NCBI GenBank assembly: GCA_900770395.1
Contig: CAAGKM010000043.1
Coordinates: forward strand, 62,001-126,000
Length of the DNA: 64,000 nucleotides
Direction of reading: 5' to 3'
Source of the DNA: an uncultured Prevotella sp.
Lineage (GTDB): Bacteria; Bacteroidota; Bacteroidia; Bacteroidales; Bacteroidaceae
The translations under genes and the position numbers were made by a program. Positions within the stretch are counted from its first letter, which is position 1. Every line of letters starts with the position of its first letter. Shown in pieces: positions 34,257 through 42,367 of this stretch. The notes under the pieces were generated by a model. That model ran no database searches and was not told where the DNA came from. It saw only the letters and a list, made by a program, of their open reading frames with translations.

Positions 34257-37200
34257 CACCTTCACTGCATCGGCCACATTAACCACATGGGTGATTAATA
34301 CAGAACGCTTGCCTTTGTTATCCTTGAGATTGCATCGGCGGGCGTTTTGCGTTATGTAGTTGAGAATTAGTCCGAAAGCACTGCTTTGGAAGTATGCCTG
34401 ACCGGCACTTACCGGGAAGAACAGCGACATGTGGTCGCTCTTCAGCATAATCTTCTCCACACCGAGTTTCTTGCCCAGCCGGCGCAGAGCCACCACCTTC
34501 ATCAGTTCCTCAGCCATCGTGGGCGGCTCACCGAATCGGTCGCACAGACGGTTGCGGTACTGCTCCAGTTCCTCGTCGCTCTTCAGGTTGTCAAGCTCAC
34601 GGTAGAGCAGCATTCGCTCGCTGTCGCTTGGCACATAATATTCGGGGAAATACATCTCGTAGTCGCTCTCTATTGCGCAGTCGTCCACAAAGTCCTCGCC
34701 ACTTATCTCCTTGTTTTCCAGCTCTTCCTGATAAAGGTCGGCAAACTCCTCTGTTTTCAGCTCGCGCACCGCCTGATTCAGAATCTTTGTGTATGTCTCA
34801 TAACCAAGGTCGCTGATGAATCCGCTCTGTTCGGCACCGAGCAGGTTGCCCGCGCCGCGGATGTCGAGATCCTGCATGGCAATGTTGATGCCGCTGCCAA
34901 GGTCGCTGAAGTTCTCAAGCGCCTCCAGGCGTCTGCGCGCTTCGGGATTGAGGTCGGCAAGCGGCGGCGCCAGCAGATAGCAGAATGCCTTGCGGTTGCC
35001 GCGTCCCACTCTGCCTCGCATCTGGTGCAGGTCGGAGAGTCCGAAGTTTTGTGCCGAGTTGATGATGATTGTGTTGGCGTTGGGGATGTCAATGCCGTTC
35101 TCCACGATGGTGGTAGACAGCAGCACGTCGTAGTCGTGGTTGGAGAAGTCGAGGATGATGTTTTCCAGTTCCTCGGGCTTCATCTGTCCGTGACCAATCG
35201 CTACCCTTGCGTCGGGCACATATTTGTTTATCATCTCCTTGATGGCTATAAGGTTGTTTATCCTGTTGTTTACGAAATACACCTGTCCGTTGCGGCTCAT
35301 CTCGAAGTTGATGGCATCGGCGATGATGTCGGGAGTAAACAGGTGAATCTCTGTCTGCACGGGATAGCGGTTGGGTGGCGGAGTCTGAATGGTGCTCATG
35401 TCACGTGCCCCAAGCAGTGAGAACTGCAGTGTGCGCGGTATCGGGGTTGCCGACATGGTGAGCGTGTCCACGTTTGTTTTCATCTGGCGCAGCTTCTCTT
35501 TTGTACCTACGCCAAACTTCTGCTCCTCGTCGATAATCAGCAGACCGAGGTCCTTGAACTTCACTGACTTTCCCACAAGCTTTTGTGTGCCTATGAGTAT
35601 GTCCACTTTTCCTTCGGCAAGGTCGGCAAGCACCTGCTTTGTCTGTTTTGCCGAGCGCGCTCTTGTGAGATATTCCACTCTCACAGGCATGTCCTTCATT
35701 CGTTTCATGAAAGTGCGGTAGTGCTGGTAAGCCAACACTGTGGTGGGTACGAGCACAGCAACCTGCTTTGAGTCGGTGGCAGCCTTGAATGCGGCACGCA
35801 CAGCCACCTCGGTCTTGCCGTAGCCCACATCGCCGCACACCAGGCGGTCCATGGGTCGCGCCTTCTCCATGTCAGCCTTCACGTCGTTGGTGGCTTTCAG
35901 CTGGTCGGGCGTGTCCTCGTAGAGGAAGCTCGCCTCAAGGGCGTGCTGCAGATAAGTGTCGGCGCTGAAGGCAAATCCTTTCTCCTGACGGCGCTTGGCA
36001 TAAAGCTTTATCAGGTCGCGCGCCATGTCCTTCAACTTGGTCTTGGTGCGCTCCTTCAACCGCTCCCACTGTCCTGTGCCGAGTGTGCTCAGGCGCGGAG
36101 GCTCGCCGTTGTCGGCAGCCTTGTATTTCGACACCTTATATAAAGAGTGTATCGACACATAGATGGAGTCGCCGCGGTTGTAGATAATCTTTATCATCTC
36201 CTGATAGCTGTCGCCCTGCGGCATTCGCACCAGTCCGCCGAATTTGCCGACACCGTGGTCGGAGTGTACCACAAAGTCGCCCACCTCAAACTGCTGGATT
36301 TCCTTCAACGTCAGCGCCACCTTACCGCCACGGGCACGGTCGCTCTTTAGGTTGTATTTATGGAAACGGTCGAATATCTGATGGTCGGTGAAGATGCAGA
36401 GCTTCAGCAGATTGTCGGCAAAGCCCTCGTGCAGTGTCTTGTCCACGGGAATGAATTCCTGTGTCGGGTCGTGCTTGCCGTCGGGTGTGAGAATCTCTTT
36501 CAGTCGCTCATTCTGTTTCTGGCTGTCAGCGAGGATATACACCTCATAACCGCGCAAGTGAAAATCCTCAACCGATGATTTCAGCAGTTCGAAGTTCTTG
36601 TGGAGCACGGGCTGCGGGGTGGTGTCAAAAGATATTGTGGCATTGGGCTTGCCTGTAGGACGGTGTCCCATCTCAACGGTCTTAAACCGCTGTATGTCGC
36701 TCATAAACGTGCCTCCACTGATGAGCTGTATCTCGGTGCGCATCTCGTTGAGTATGCGTTTCTGCTCCATCTCCGTGGCACCTTCGGTACGCTCGATTAT
36801 TGCCTGTTGGAGGAATCCCTCCTGATAGGTCTTTTCTATTATGTCGCGCACAAAGGTGAAGTTTCGTGCCACAAGTATTGCATTGTCATTGAGAAATGCC
36901 AGAAGCGGAATGCGCTCCTCTGTCATCTGAGCCAGCTCCGGCACAATGTCCACCATGTCGCGCTTGTCACGGCTCAGCTGGCTCTCCACCTCAAAGGTGC
37001 GGATGGAGTCAATATCATCGCCGAAGAAGTCGATGCGGTAAGGATATTCACAGCTGTAGGAATAGACATCGAGAATGGAGCCTCGGCGTGCAAACTGCCC
37101 GGGTTCATAAACGTAGTCAACCTCACGGAACCCAAACTCCCTGAGTGTCTTCACTATTCCGCCCACATCCACCGTCTCGTCTTTTCTCAGCGTCAGCGTG

Positions 37201-37691
37201 CGGTCGTCGAGTTTCTTTTTCGACACAACAAGCTCAGCCACAGCCTCAGGGTGGGTGACGATGTAAAGCTGTTGTCCCTTGCCGCGCTGATGCTCGTTAA
37301 CCCGTGTGAGCACCTCGGTGCGCAATATCTCGCTTGCGGCATCACGCTGTCCGTACTTCACCGCCCTGCGGTAGGACGATGGGAAGAACAGCACATTGTC
37401 GCTGCCAAGCATCTGCGTAAGGTCATGATAAAAGTATCCCGCATCGTCGGCATCATTAAGTATAAACACCATGGGAGTGTTCAGTGTTGAGTGTTTAGTG
37501 TTTAGTGTAGGGCTGCAACCTGTTGCAGCCGTGTGATATATCACCCCAAACACCATCGGTGCCGATGACCCAATAAGATTCTGCAGGAAGACGGTCTTCA
37601 CATTACTGTCCTCCAGCGTTTTCACTACTGCCGCCAGCTGTGGCGAGTGTGAATAAAGCCTTAATAAATCTTCTATCCTTAAACAATTCAT
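34230..37691 (-). CDS. mfd: Transcription-repair coupling factor Mfd
   Basis: 1153 aa from the ATG at 37691 (MNCLRIEDLL); the in-frame ATG at 37703 lies inside the -7 box. It removes stalled RNA polymerase and recruits UvrA. Seen: UvrB-homology N-terminus, CarD/RID domain (FEVGDFVVHSDHGVGKFGGL), SF2 helicase with Walker A CGDVGYGKTEVAV, DEEQKFG box and RGRVGR motif VI, then the C-terminal TRCF domain. Odd: near residue 58-75 the sequence AATGCSPTLNTKHSTLNTP is encoded by repetitive DNA (37477-37530) and looks like an in-frame insertion into the N-terminal domain. Confidence 0.95.
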   Translation of the reverse strand: MNCLRIEDLLRLYSHSPQLAAVVKTLEDSNVKTVFLQNLIGSSAPMVFGVIYHTAATGCSPTLNTKHSTLNTPMVFILNDADDAGYFYHDLTQMLGSDNVLFFPSSYRRAVKYGQRDAASEILRTEVLTRVNEHQRGKGQQLYIVTHPEAVAELVVSKKKLDDRTLTLRKDETVDVGGIVKTLREFGFREVDYVYEPGQFARRGSILDVYSYSCEYPYRIDFFGDDIDSIRTFEVESQLSRDKRDMVDIVPELAQMTEERIPLLAFLNDNAILVARNFTFVRDIIEKTYQEGFLQQAIIERTEGATEMEQKRILNEMRTEIQLISGGTFMSDIQRFKTVEMGHRPTGKPNATISFDTTPQPVLHKNFELLKSSVEDFHLRGYEVYILADSQKQNERLKEILTPDGKHDPTQEFIPVDKTLHEGFADNLLKLCIFTDHQIFDRFHKYNLKSDRARGGKVALTLKEIQQFEVGDFVVHSDHGVGKFGGLVRMPQGDSYQEMIKIIYNRGDSIYVSIHSLYKVSKYKAADNGEPPRLSTLGTGQWERLKERTKTKLKDMARDLIKLYAKRRQEKGFAFSADTYLQHALEASFLYEDTPDQLKATNDVKADMEKARPMDRLVCGDVGYGKTEVAVRAAFKAATDSKQVAVLVPTTVLAYQHYRTFMKRMKDMPVRVEYLTRARSAKQTKQVLADLAEGKVDILIGTQKLVGKSVKFKDLGLLIIDEEQKFGVGTKEKLRQMKTNVDTLTMSATPIPRTLQFSLLGARDMSTIQTPPPNRYPVQTEIHLFTPDIIADAINFEMSRNGQVYFVNNRINNLIAIKEMINKYVPDARVAIGHGQMKPEELENIILDFSNHDYDVLLSTTIVENGIDIPNANTIIINSAQNFGLSDLHQMRGRVGRGNRKAFCYLLAPPLADLNPEARRRLEALENFSDLGSGINIAMQDLDIRGAGNLLGAEQSGFISDLGYETYTKILNQAVRELKTEEFADLYQEELENKEISGEDFVDDCAIESDYEMYFPEYYVPSDSERMLLYRELDNLKSDEELEQYRNRLCDRFGEPPTMAEELMKVVALRRLGKKLGVEKIMLKSDHMSLFFPVSAGQAYFQSSAFGLILNYITQNARRCNLKDNKGKRSVLITHVVNVADAVKVLKGIVGNN
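37477..37530. repeat. Repeat-derived insertion inside mfd: heptamer repeats plus palindrome
   Basis: GTGTT(C/G)A-like and GTGTTTA heptamers repeat at 37477-37509, next to the palindrome GGCTGCAACCTGTTGCAGCC (37511-37530; 9-bp arms, 2-base centre). The length keeps the mfd frame open. Confidence 0.75.
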
Positions 37692-37700
37692 AAACGTATG

Positions 37701-37732
37701 CAAAATTACATAAAAAACAGGAAATCCACAAA
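37701..37732 (-). promoter_or_regulatory. mfd promoter
   Basis: Minus strand TTTG at 37732-37729, 20 bp, TAATTTTG at 37708-37701. The ATG is only nine bases further, so the leader is very short or absent. Confidence 0.7.
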
Positions 37733-37814
37733 TCTTTCAGCTACGACATATTCCTAAATGTTACATTTTGCATGGTTTTACGCATTTTTAAGAAATGTCA
37801 TATCGGAATATGTA

Positions 37815-38450
37815 TTATTCAGTCACTCTCCTTACCCATACTTTGTGAGTTCCCCTTCCTCTCGGTTGCATTGGCGATGACTGGTCGGAACAAATCTCTT
37901 TCAGCTCACGCGATGCAACGGTGCGGCTCAAGTTGTTGAGTGCTGCATAGCCGGTCATGGTGATGAATCCGTCATGGTCAATCACCTTCAAGGCTCTTTC
38001 CACACGCTGCTCAAGACTGTAGAGATTCTTCTTTATCACCTTCACTCCACTGTGTTCGCGCTCAAACTTAGTTCTCATTCTCAACTCCTTCAGCAGTCTT
38101 GGGTCAGCCTTGAAGTTCACGTTGTTAACCTCCACCCTTCTGTAGCTCATTGCGTCATCATCAGCCTCCATTTCCGTGGGCTTCTCGTCCTTGAACGCAA
38201 GCGATAGCGAGAATGTTCCCACATCGTCAATCTTGATGTTGTAGCCTTCCGACAGTTTGAGCATCATCACCCTTGCCATATCCATCATCACGGCAGTAAG
38301 CACGCCCTTGTCGATGGCGCGCTGATAAGAGTGCAGGATTTTTATAAATTCCTTACTCCCAATCAGTCTGTAAGTATCCAGCTTCGGATAAACTTTACGC
38401 TTTCCGTCATTCTTGATGTCGGGCATCTCTTGCAATTTGTACTTTGGCAT
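37815..38450 (-). CDS. HU-related DNA-binding protein with C-terminal extension
   Basis: 211 aa from the ATG at 38450 (MPKYKLQEMPD); the longer in-frame reading to 38537 runs into the palindromic repeats. Residues about 18-125 fit the Bacteroidetes HU/IHF-related family (VYPKLDTYRLIGSKEFIKILHSYQR, VGTFSLSL). A winged-helix-like tail (about 150-211: LKVIDHDGFITMTGYAALNNLSRTVASRELKEI) is present, suggesting a nucleoid or locus-specific DNA-binding role. Its own predicted leader carries seven short repeats (38497-38656), so it might bind them to autoregulate (inference). Confidence 0.75.
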   Translation of the reverse strand: MPKYKLQEMPDIKNDGKRKVYPKLDTYRLIGSKEFIKILHSYQRAIDKGVLTAVMMDMARVMMLKLSEGYNIKIDDVGTFSLSLAFKDEKPTEMEADDDAMSYRRVEVNNVNFKADPRLLKELRMRTKFEREHSGVKVIKKNLYSLEQRVERALKVIDHDGFITMTGYAALNNLSRTVASRELKEICSDQSSPMQPRGRGTHKVWVRRVTE

Positions 38451-38496
38451 AATATCTTGTTTATATGTTAGTAAACTATTTCTGTACTCTCCGCAT

Positions 38497-38562
38497 CTGC
38501 CTGAATTACTTCCATGACTTGCCTGAATTATTTCCATGACTTGCCTGAATGGTTTTCCAGAC
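38497..38562. repeat. Three 22-bp direct repeats in the HU-related gene leader
   Basis: Units at 38497-38518, 38519-38540 and 38541-38562, each beginning (C/T)TGCCTGAAT and ending TTCCA(T/G)AC-like; units 1 and 2 differ at only two positions. They lie between the HU gene start and the four-palindrome array. Confidence 0.85.
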
Positions 38563-38578
38563 CTTACAGATGTCTCTG

Positions 38579-38656
38579 TTCCAAACCTTGGAATATCTGT
38601 CCCAAGCTTTGGAATGTCCGTTCTAAGCTTCGGGATTTGTATTCCAAACTTTGGAA
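38579..38656. repeat. Array of four TTCCAAA-N-TTTGGAA palindromes, 21-bp period
   Basis: 15-bp copies at 38579-38593, 38600-38614, 38621-38635 and 38642-38656, starting exactly 21 bp apart. Copy 4 is a perfect palindrome (7-bp arms); copies 1-3 carry a few changes. They lie downstream of the predicted HU-gene start site, so the RNA would contain a row of four small hairpins. Confidence 0.9.
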
Positions 38657-38672
38657 CAGAGATTTCGCACTA

Positions 38673-38704
38673 CAAAGATACAAAATTATATAGACTTTTC
38701 CAAA
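38673..38704 (-). promoter_or_regulatory. Promoter of HU-related gene
   Basis: Minus strand TTTG at 38704-38701, 20 bp, TATCTTTG at 38680-38673. It implies an untranslated leader of about 215 bases containing both repeat arrays. An adjacent TAATTTTG (38688-38681) is an alternative -7 box. Confidence 0.65.
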
Positions 38705-38746
38705 TTTTTCAGCCATTATTTTTGATTTTTGCACTCTCTTCAATAT

Positions 38747-38847
38747 ATGAATTGGGCCCCGTTTCGTTTTATAGATTTGTTTGCTGGAATTGGGGCATCC
38801 GACTCAGCTTTGAATCTGCAGGAGGGCATTGCGTATTCTCCTCTGAA
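38747..38847 (+). pseudogene. Remnant of C5 cytosine DNA methyltransferase N-terminus
   Basis: From the ATG at 38747 the frame reads MNWAPFRFIDLFAGIG. After one missing base in the GGGG at 38792-38795 the next frame reads GIRLSFESAGGHCVFSSE to 38847. Joined, this is motif I of Dcm-type methyltransferases (FIDLFAGIGG, the SAM-binding loop) with the usual continuation ending in FSSE. Nothing resembling the catalytic PCQ loop or later motifs follows, so only about 34 codons remain and they are frameshifted. A possible -7 box TATTTTTG is at 38717-38724. It indicates loss of a restriction-modification or orphan methylation gene at this site. Confidence 0.72.
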
Positions 38848-39336
38848 ACGCACAATATCTTTGTAGGTTATGATACACAATTGATATTTTTGAGTTTGAA
38901 AACGAAATTGTTCCCCAAATGAGACAAGGAAACAAACTTGTGCACTATACGCAAAGAAGATGGTTCAGTAAGATAATCTTGCCTTCAAATGGCGTTTTTG
39001 CCGTTTACATTCATTAACACGGATTTCTGACCGATTGCAAGTTAAACATGGCAGATGAATGTAATTTGATACAACTGGAGATTGGAATATGTCTTAACTC
39101 TACAACTGTTTATTTCATGTCATAATTATGGAGGAACTACTACACTCTCGATTATCTGATGGGGTGCTTTGAACCCACATCATCATGCAACAAATAATAT
39201 TTGCAGTGAAAAAGAAAAATGGGGTAAAGTAGTGGTCATCTATTCCCAACCAACATTTAGGTTTCTTTCTTCCCTTAGTTTGAAAAGGGATAAGAAAGAA
39301 ATTATTGGTGTATATACCAATTTTATGATTGTTTTA
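38848..39336. other. Non-coding stretch after the methyltransferase remnant
   Basis: AT-rich with no convincing gene. A 10-bp inverted repeat TTACATTCAT (39005-39014) / ATGAATGTAA (39055-39064) is the only structure seen. A reading frame around 38889-39018 was examined and not recognised. Confidence 0.5.
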
Positions 39337-39368
39337 TTTGCCAATTTGAAAAATTATTATTACCTTTG
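39337..39368 (+). promoter_or_regulatory. Promoter of XRE-family gene
   Basis: TTTG at 39337-39340, 20 bp, TACCTTTG at 39361-39368; ATG at 39387. Confidence 0.8.
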
Positions 39369-39386
39369 CACCAAAATTAAAATAGT

Positions 39387-39854
39387 ATGGTAGAAAACAT
39401 TGAATTTGAGACCAAAGGACAAAATCAATCAGAGATAAGATTACAACATTCAACAGGAGAAATAACCACGTTGCTTTTCAATAGCATTTTCCCGATGCAA
39501 GCACAGGAATACTATATAAGGGCAATAAATGCGTTGTTGAAACAAATGCCCGAGCTCTCTCCCAAAGACGATTTGTTTAGCATCTTTACAGGTTGGTTTC
39601 TTAGAAATTCTTTGGAAATGCCTCTTGGGGTGGGTACTTCAAAGAATGAAGAACGTATTAGAATAGGTAATAGGATAAAGGAGATAAGGGAAGAAAAACA
39701 TTTGGAAGCAAAAATGCTTTCGATGTTAACAGGAATTGATGCTGCAAATTTGTGCAGAATAGAACAAGGCAAGCAATCTGCAGGCATTGACGTGTTATCT
39801 AAAATCGCCAATGCGATGGGGTATAAAATAGATTTTGTGGAACTTAAAAAATAA
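39387..39854 (+). CDS. XRE-family helix-turn-helix protein
   Basis: 155 aa. The C-terminal two-fifths (about 91-150) form a Cro/C1-type HTH: RIGNRIKEIREEKHLEAKMLSMLTGIDAANLCRIEQGKQSAGIDVLSKIANAMGY. The N-terminal 85 residues are of unknown type. Codon usage and base composition are more AT-rich than the core genes. First gene of a same-strand accessory run with a perfect promoter; the next gene starts five bases after its stop. Typical of regulators carried by mobile or defence islands, but its target is unknown. Confidence 0.8.
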   Translation: MVENIEFETKGQNQSEIRLQHSTGEITTLLFNSIFPMQAQEYYIRAINALLKQMPELSPKDDLFSIFTGWFLRNSLEMPLGVGTSKNEERIRIGNRIKEIREEKHLEAKMLSMLTGIDAANLCRIEQGKQSAGIDVLSKIANAMGYKIDFVELKK

Positions 39855-39859
39855 ACGTT

Positions 39860-40288
39860 ATGAAGAAATTTGCATTATTTGTTGTGCTGATAATCATAGC
39901 TATGAATGGTTATTCTCAATCAGTCAAGAGCAGTGTATGTGACTCCACTCTTATTTACATTACAAATCAGTTGGAGGACATTGAGTTTAGGATAAATGGA
40001 ATGGATAGGTTTAAGCTGTACTCCACCGATAACATCTATACATTCTTAAAATTAGACACTGCTACTGGCAAGATAGACCAACTGCAGTGGTCACTGGATA
40101 GCGACAATGAAGGCACTGTCACAATCAACAGTGATGATTTATCCCTCGAAACAGGTAGTGGTACTTTTGAGTTATACCCTACAAAGAACATGTACCAATT
40201 TATTCTTCTTGACAAAGTGACAGGAAGGCAATGGTATGTACAATGGGGAATGGAAACATCAAAGCGTTGGATAAGAAGGTTTTATTAA
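39860..40288 (+). CDS. Small exported protein with internal duplication
   Basis: 142 aa. Signal peptide (FALFVVLIIIAMNGYSQ, about 1-20). Two related blocks of about 30 residues: RFKLYSTDNIYTFLKLDTATG at about 49-69 and TFELYPTKNMYQFILLDKVTG at about 99-119, each followed by a QW pair (LQW, VQW). This two-strand repeat occurs in unassigned Bacteroidetes envelope proteins; I know no function. Tightly spaced after the XRE gene (5 bases) and before the CoiA-like gene (12 bases), so all three probably share one transcript. Confidence 0.7.
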   Translation: MKKFALFVVLIIIAMNGYSQSVKSSVCDSTLIYITNQLEDIEFRINGMDRFKLYSTDNIYTFLKLDTATGKIDQLQWSLDSDNEGTVTINSDDLSLETGSGTFELYPTKNMYQFILLDKVTGRQWYVQWGMETSKRWIRRFY

Positions 40289-40300
40289 AGTAGGATTGTT

Positions 40301-41401
40301 ATGAAGAAGATACAACCTAAGCATGAAGCACACAGGCTTACCTATGCCATTGCAAATGACGGATGTTTAGTAAACATTGATACAGTTAAGACTGGACAAG
40401 AATGTTGTTGCATTTGTCCAGCCTGTAAAGAACCGTTGATCGCTAAAAACAAAGGAACGGTTTGCGTTCATCATTTTGCGCATCAGCCTGGCACAGAATG
40501 TGATTTGGCATACGAATCAATGTTGCATCTTCTTGCCAAAGAGCGCGTGCAAAGCGCATTCTTGGATACAGAATACTTTGGGCTTGACTTTGAATATAGG
40601 TCATATTGTCCAAATGAGATACAATGTAAGTTTGTAAAGTACGACTACTGCTATACAGCAGAGAGAAAGCGTTTCAATTTGAAAGACTATTATGATAGTT
40701 GTGAACAGGAAGTAACGTATGACGGAACAAAAAGACGCTCAGATTTGAAATTATTCTCTTCAACAACTCCGAATAGACCTCCTGTTTACATTGAATTCTG
40801 TGTAACCCATGCAAGCGATCAAGAGAAATTGCACAATGGAAACAAAATTATTGAATGCATAATAGAAGAAGAGTCAGATATAGACAAAATAATAAAAAAC
40901 GGTTTTGTGGAAGATAGGCATAGGGGTGATGAATACGGTCAAGCACCACAAGCGAAAGTTCAAATCTATGGTTTCACTAATTTTGATTATAACAATAACC
41001 GTTTAAATACGGAGATTGAGTTTTCCCGATATGTCCTCTTCAAATCAGGAAAGACACGTTGCTATCAAGACTGCTGTAATTGTAAAGAATTGAAGAAGTC
41101 TAGCCCATACTCCATATACGAGGTTTGTTTCCACACCCCAGTTGCTTTTGGCATCTATGAGTATGCCAAATATCTTGGATATGATAAATTTCATATACCA
41201 AACTGTTTGCTATGTAAAAATTACGTTGATAGTTACAATGGAATAGGAAAAATTTGCAGGTTATATAAATATCTGCAAATACCAAAATATGAGGATCTTG
41301 ATACGTCAAGAGCAAAGGATTGCCATTGTTATAAATTTAACCAAGAGGAGCATGACCAAATGATGCAAGGTGGTTGTAGTGCACCATTTGATGAAATATG
41401 A
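40301..41401 (+). CDS. CoiA-like predicted nuclease, cysteine-rich
   Basis: 366 aa. The N-terminal part has a zinc-finger-like CICPACKEPLIAK (about 37-49) followed by HHFAHQPGTECD (about 61-72), the CoiA-type start. A PD-(D/E)XK-like core follows: RRSDLKLF (about 147) and VYIEFCVTH (about 163). The C-terminal third is rich in Cys (CCNCKEL, CLLCKN, CHCYKF), suggesting further metal sites. CoiA proteins act in competence or as restriction-like nucleases. The active-site pattern departs from the classic E-x-K/Q (E-F-C here), so activity is uncertain. Third gene of the XRE operon in an AT-rich hotspot with methyltransferase debris, which favours a defence or mobile role over competence (inference). 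Confidence 0.68.
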   Translation: MKKIQPKHEAHRLTYAIANDGCLVNIDTVKTGQECCCICPACKEPLIAKNKGTVCVHHFAHQPGTECDLAYESMLHLLAKERVQSAFLDTEYFGLDFEYRSYCPNEIQCKFVKYDYCYTAERKRFNLKDYYDSCEQEVTYDGTKRRSDLKLFSSTTPNRPPVYIEFCVTHASDQEKLHNGNKIIECIIEEESDIDKIIKNGFVEDRHRGDEYGQAPQAKVQIYGFTNFDYNNNRLNTEIEFSRYVLFKSGKTRCYQDCCNCKELKKSSPYSIYEVCFHTPVAFGIYEYAKYLGYDKFHIPNCLLCKNYVDSYNGIGKICRLYKYLQIPKYEDLDTSRAKDCHCYKFNQEEHDQMMQGGCSAPFDEI

Positions 41402-41599
41402 CATGCCGTGCAATTCTACCGAGGATGTGGAATGGTGATGATATATAGTTGAGATTGAGGGAAAATGACAGACAAAGTTGTTCGGTTGTTCCCGAAATGT
41501 ACCAGATAATAAGTTTTTGCTTGTTGATTTTGCCAAAATCAGCTCGAAAAGTAGGATTTTCGCCTTGTTCAACTAAAAAATCGCGAAAAACTACTTAAT

Positions 41600-41622
41600 C
41601 TCAGAAAATCTGAGTACCTTTG
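41600..41622 (+). promoter_or_regulatory. Promoter with abutting palindrome
   Basis: CTCAGA-AAA-TCTGAG (41600-41614) ends exactly where the -7 box TACCTTTG (41615-41622) begins, filling the spacer where a repressor would block RNA polymerase. Confidence 0.6.
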
Positions 41623-41636
41623 CAAGATAATATATA

Positions 41637-42057
41637 ATGTTGAATAGTAAAAAAGATATGGCTGCAAGTCAAGCAGGCCAATCCTCCTCTACTACAACAT
41701 ATTCTGGGAGTAGTTATACCAGTGGAAGTGCTCATGCTTCTGGCTATGTTGGTAACACCTATGGCTATGCGAATGCATACGGGTCTGCATATACAACAAC
41801 CTATGGACAATCACATACGACTTCATACAATGGTGCAGTAGCTTATGCGGCTCAGCAACAAGCAAATGCCAACTATAATGCATATGCGAATAGCCAATAT
41901 GAAATTCGTGAAAAAATTAAGTGATGGGTACGTCAAGCTCAATACCATACGAAATGAGATGGAATTCTCGGGATATTTTAATATTAAATACAAAAAATTG
42001 GATCATCTCATCGTTACAATGATTGTTGACGGAGAAACATTTGAATTCACTTATTAA
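41637..42057 (+). pseudogene. Frameshifted Ser/Tyr/Ala/Gly-rich protein gene
   Basis: The first frame (41637-41924) gives 95 aa of low-complexity Ser/Thr/Tyr/Gly/Ala sequence (SSTTTYSGSSYTSGSAHASG, YAAQQQANANYNAYANSQYE) and stops after REKIK. A second frame, shifted by one base from a run of six A at 41911-41916, continues as KLSDGYVKLNTIRNEMEFSGYFNIKYKK ... GETFEFTY and stops at 42057. The join reads smoothly if one A is removed, and the second part looks like a real folded domain with no start of its own. It is either a broken gene or one rescued by slippage on A6. It has its own promoter at 41615. Confidence 0.6.
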
Positions 42058-42064
42058 AAGCAAT

Positions 42065-42142
42065 ATGAATAAGAAGATGTCAGAATATCTTTTCCATTAT
42101 ACATCAATGGATAAAGCTATAAAAATTATTGTTGTCCGCTAA
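42065..42142 (+). pseudogene. Possible 5' remnant of a DUF2971-type gene
   Basis: The frame reads MNKKMSEYLFHYTSMDKAIK and stops after 25 codons. The LFHYTSxxKAIKI pattern is the usual start of DUF2971-like proteins, which are about 250 aa, so nearly all of the gene is gone. Sequence identity breaks off near 42131. Confidence 0.4.
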
Positions 42143-42289
42143 AACTCACTAACCTCTCGCACACGCATACGCATGTACATGTAGACTTCTAAAAATAAAA
42201 ATTGTGGCTGACTCCTGTTTGAAGAATATGAGGTAATTTGTACCAATTTTTTTATCATCACTTACTATGCAAAACGTTAAAAAAGCACA

Positions 42290-42319
42290 TTAGTAACAAG
42301 TTTGTTAGTAACAAGTTTG
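42290..42319. repeat. 15-bp tandem duplication at the AAA-ATPase promoter
   Basis: TTAGTAACAAGTTTG occurs at 42290-42304 and again at 42305-42319. The second copy ends in the -33 TTTG box. Confidence 0.85.
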
Positions 42320-42347
42320 TTAGTTGACGTTTTTTTTGCTACCTTTG
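42316..42347 (+). promoter_or_regulatory. Promoter of AAA ATPase gene
   Basis: TTTG at 42316-42319, 20 bp, TACCTTTG at 42340-42347; ATG at 42368. Confidence 0.8.
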
Positions 42348-42367
42348 CAAATAAAAAGTGTTCAATC

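Noticed and set aside
34386..35420. 344-codon open frame on the plus strand opposite mfd
   Set aside because: Antisense shadow of the conserved helicase domain; no start context or recognisable motif.
38536..38922. Open frame of 128 codons on the plus strand
   Set aside because: It translates the palindromic repeats into a periodic VPNFG-like sequence and then one frame of the methyltransferase remnant; not a gene of its own.
42126..42300. Insertion-sequence end
   Set aside because: The sequence changes abruptly near 42131, but no transposase, paired terminal repeat or target duplication is visible.
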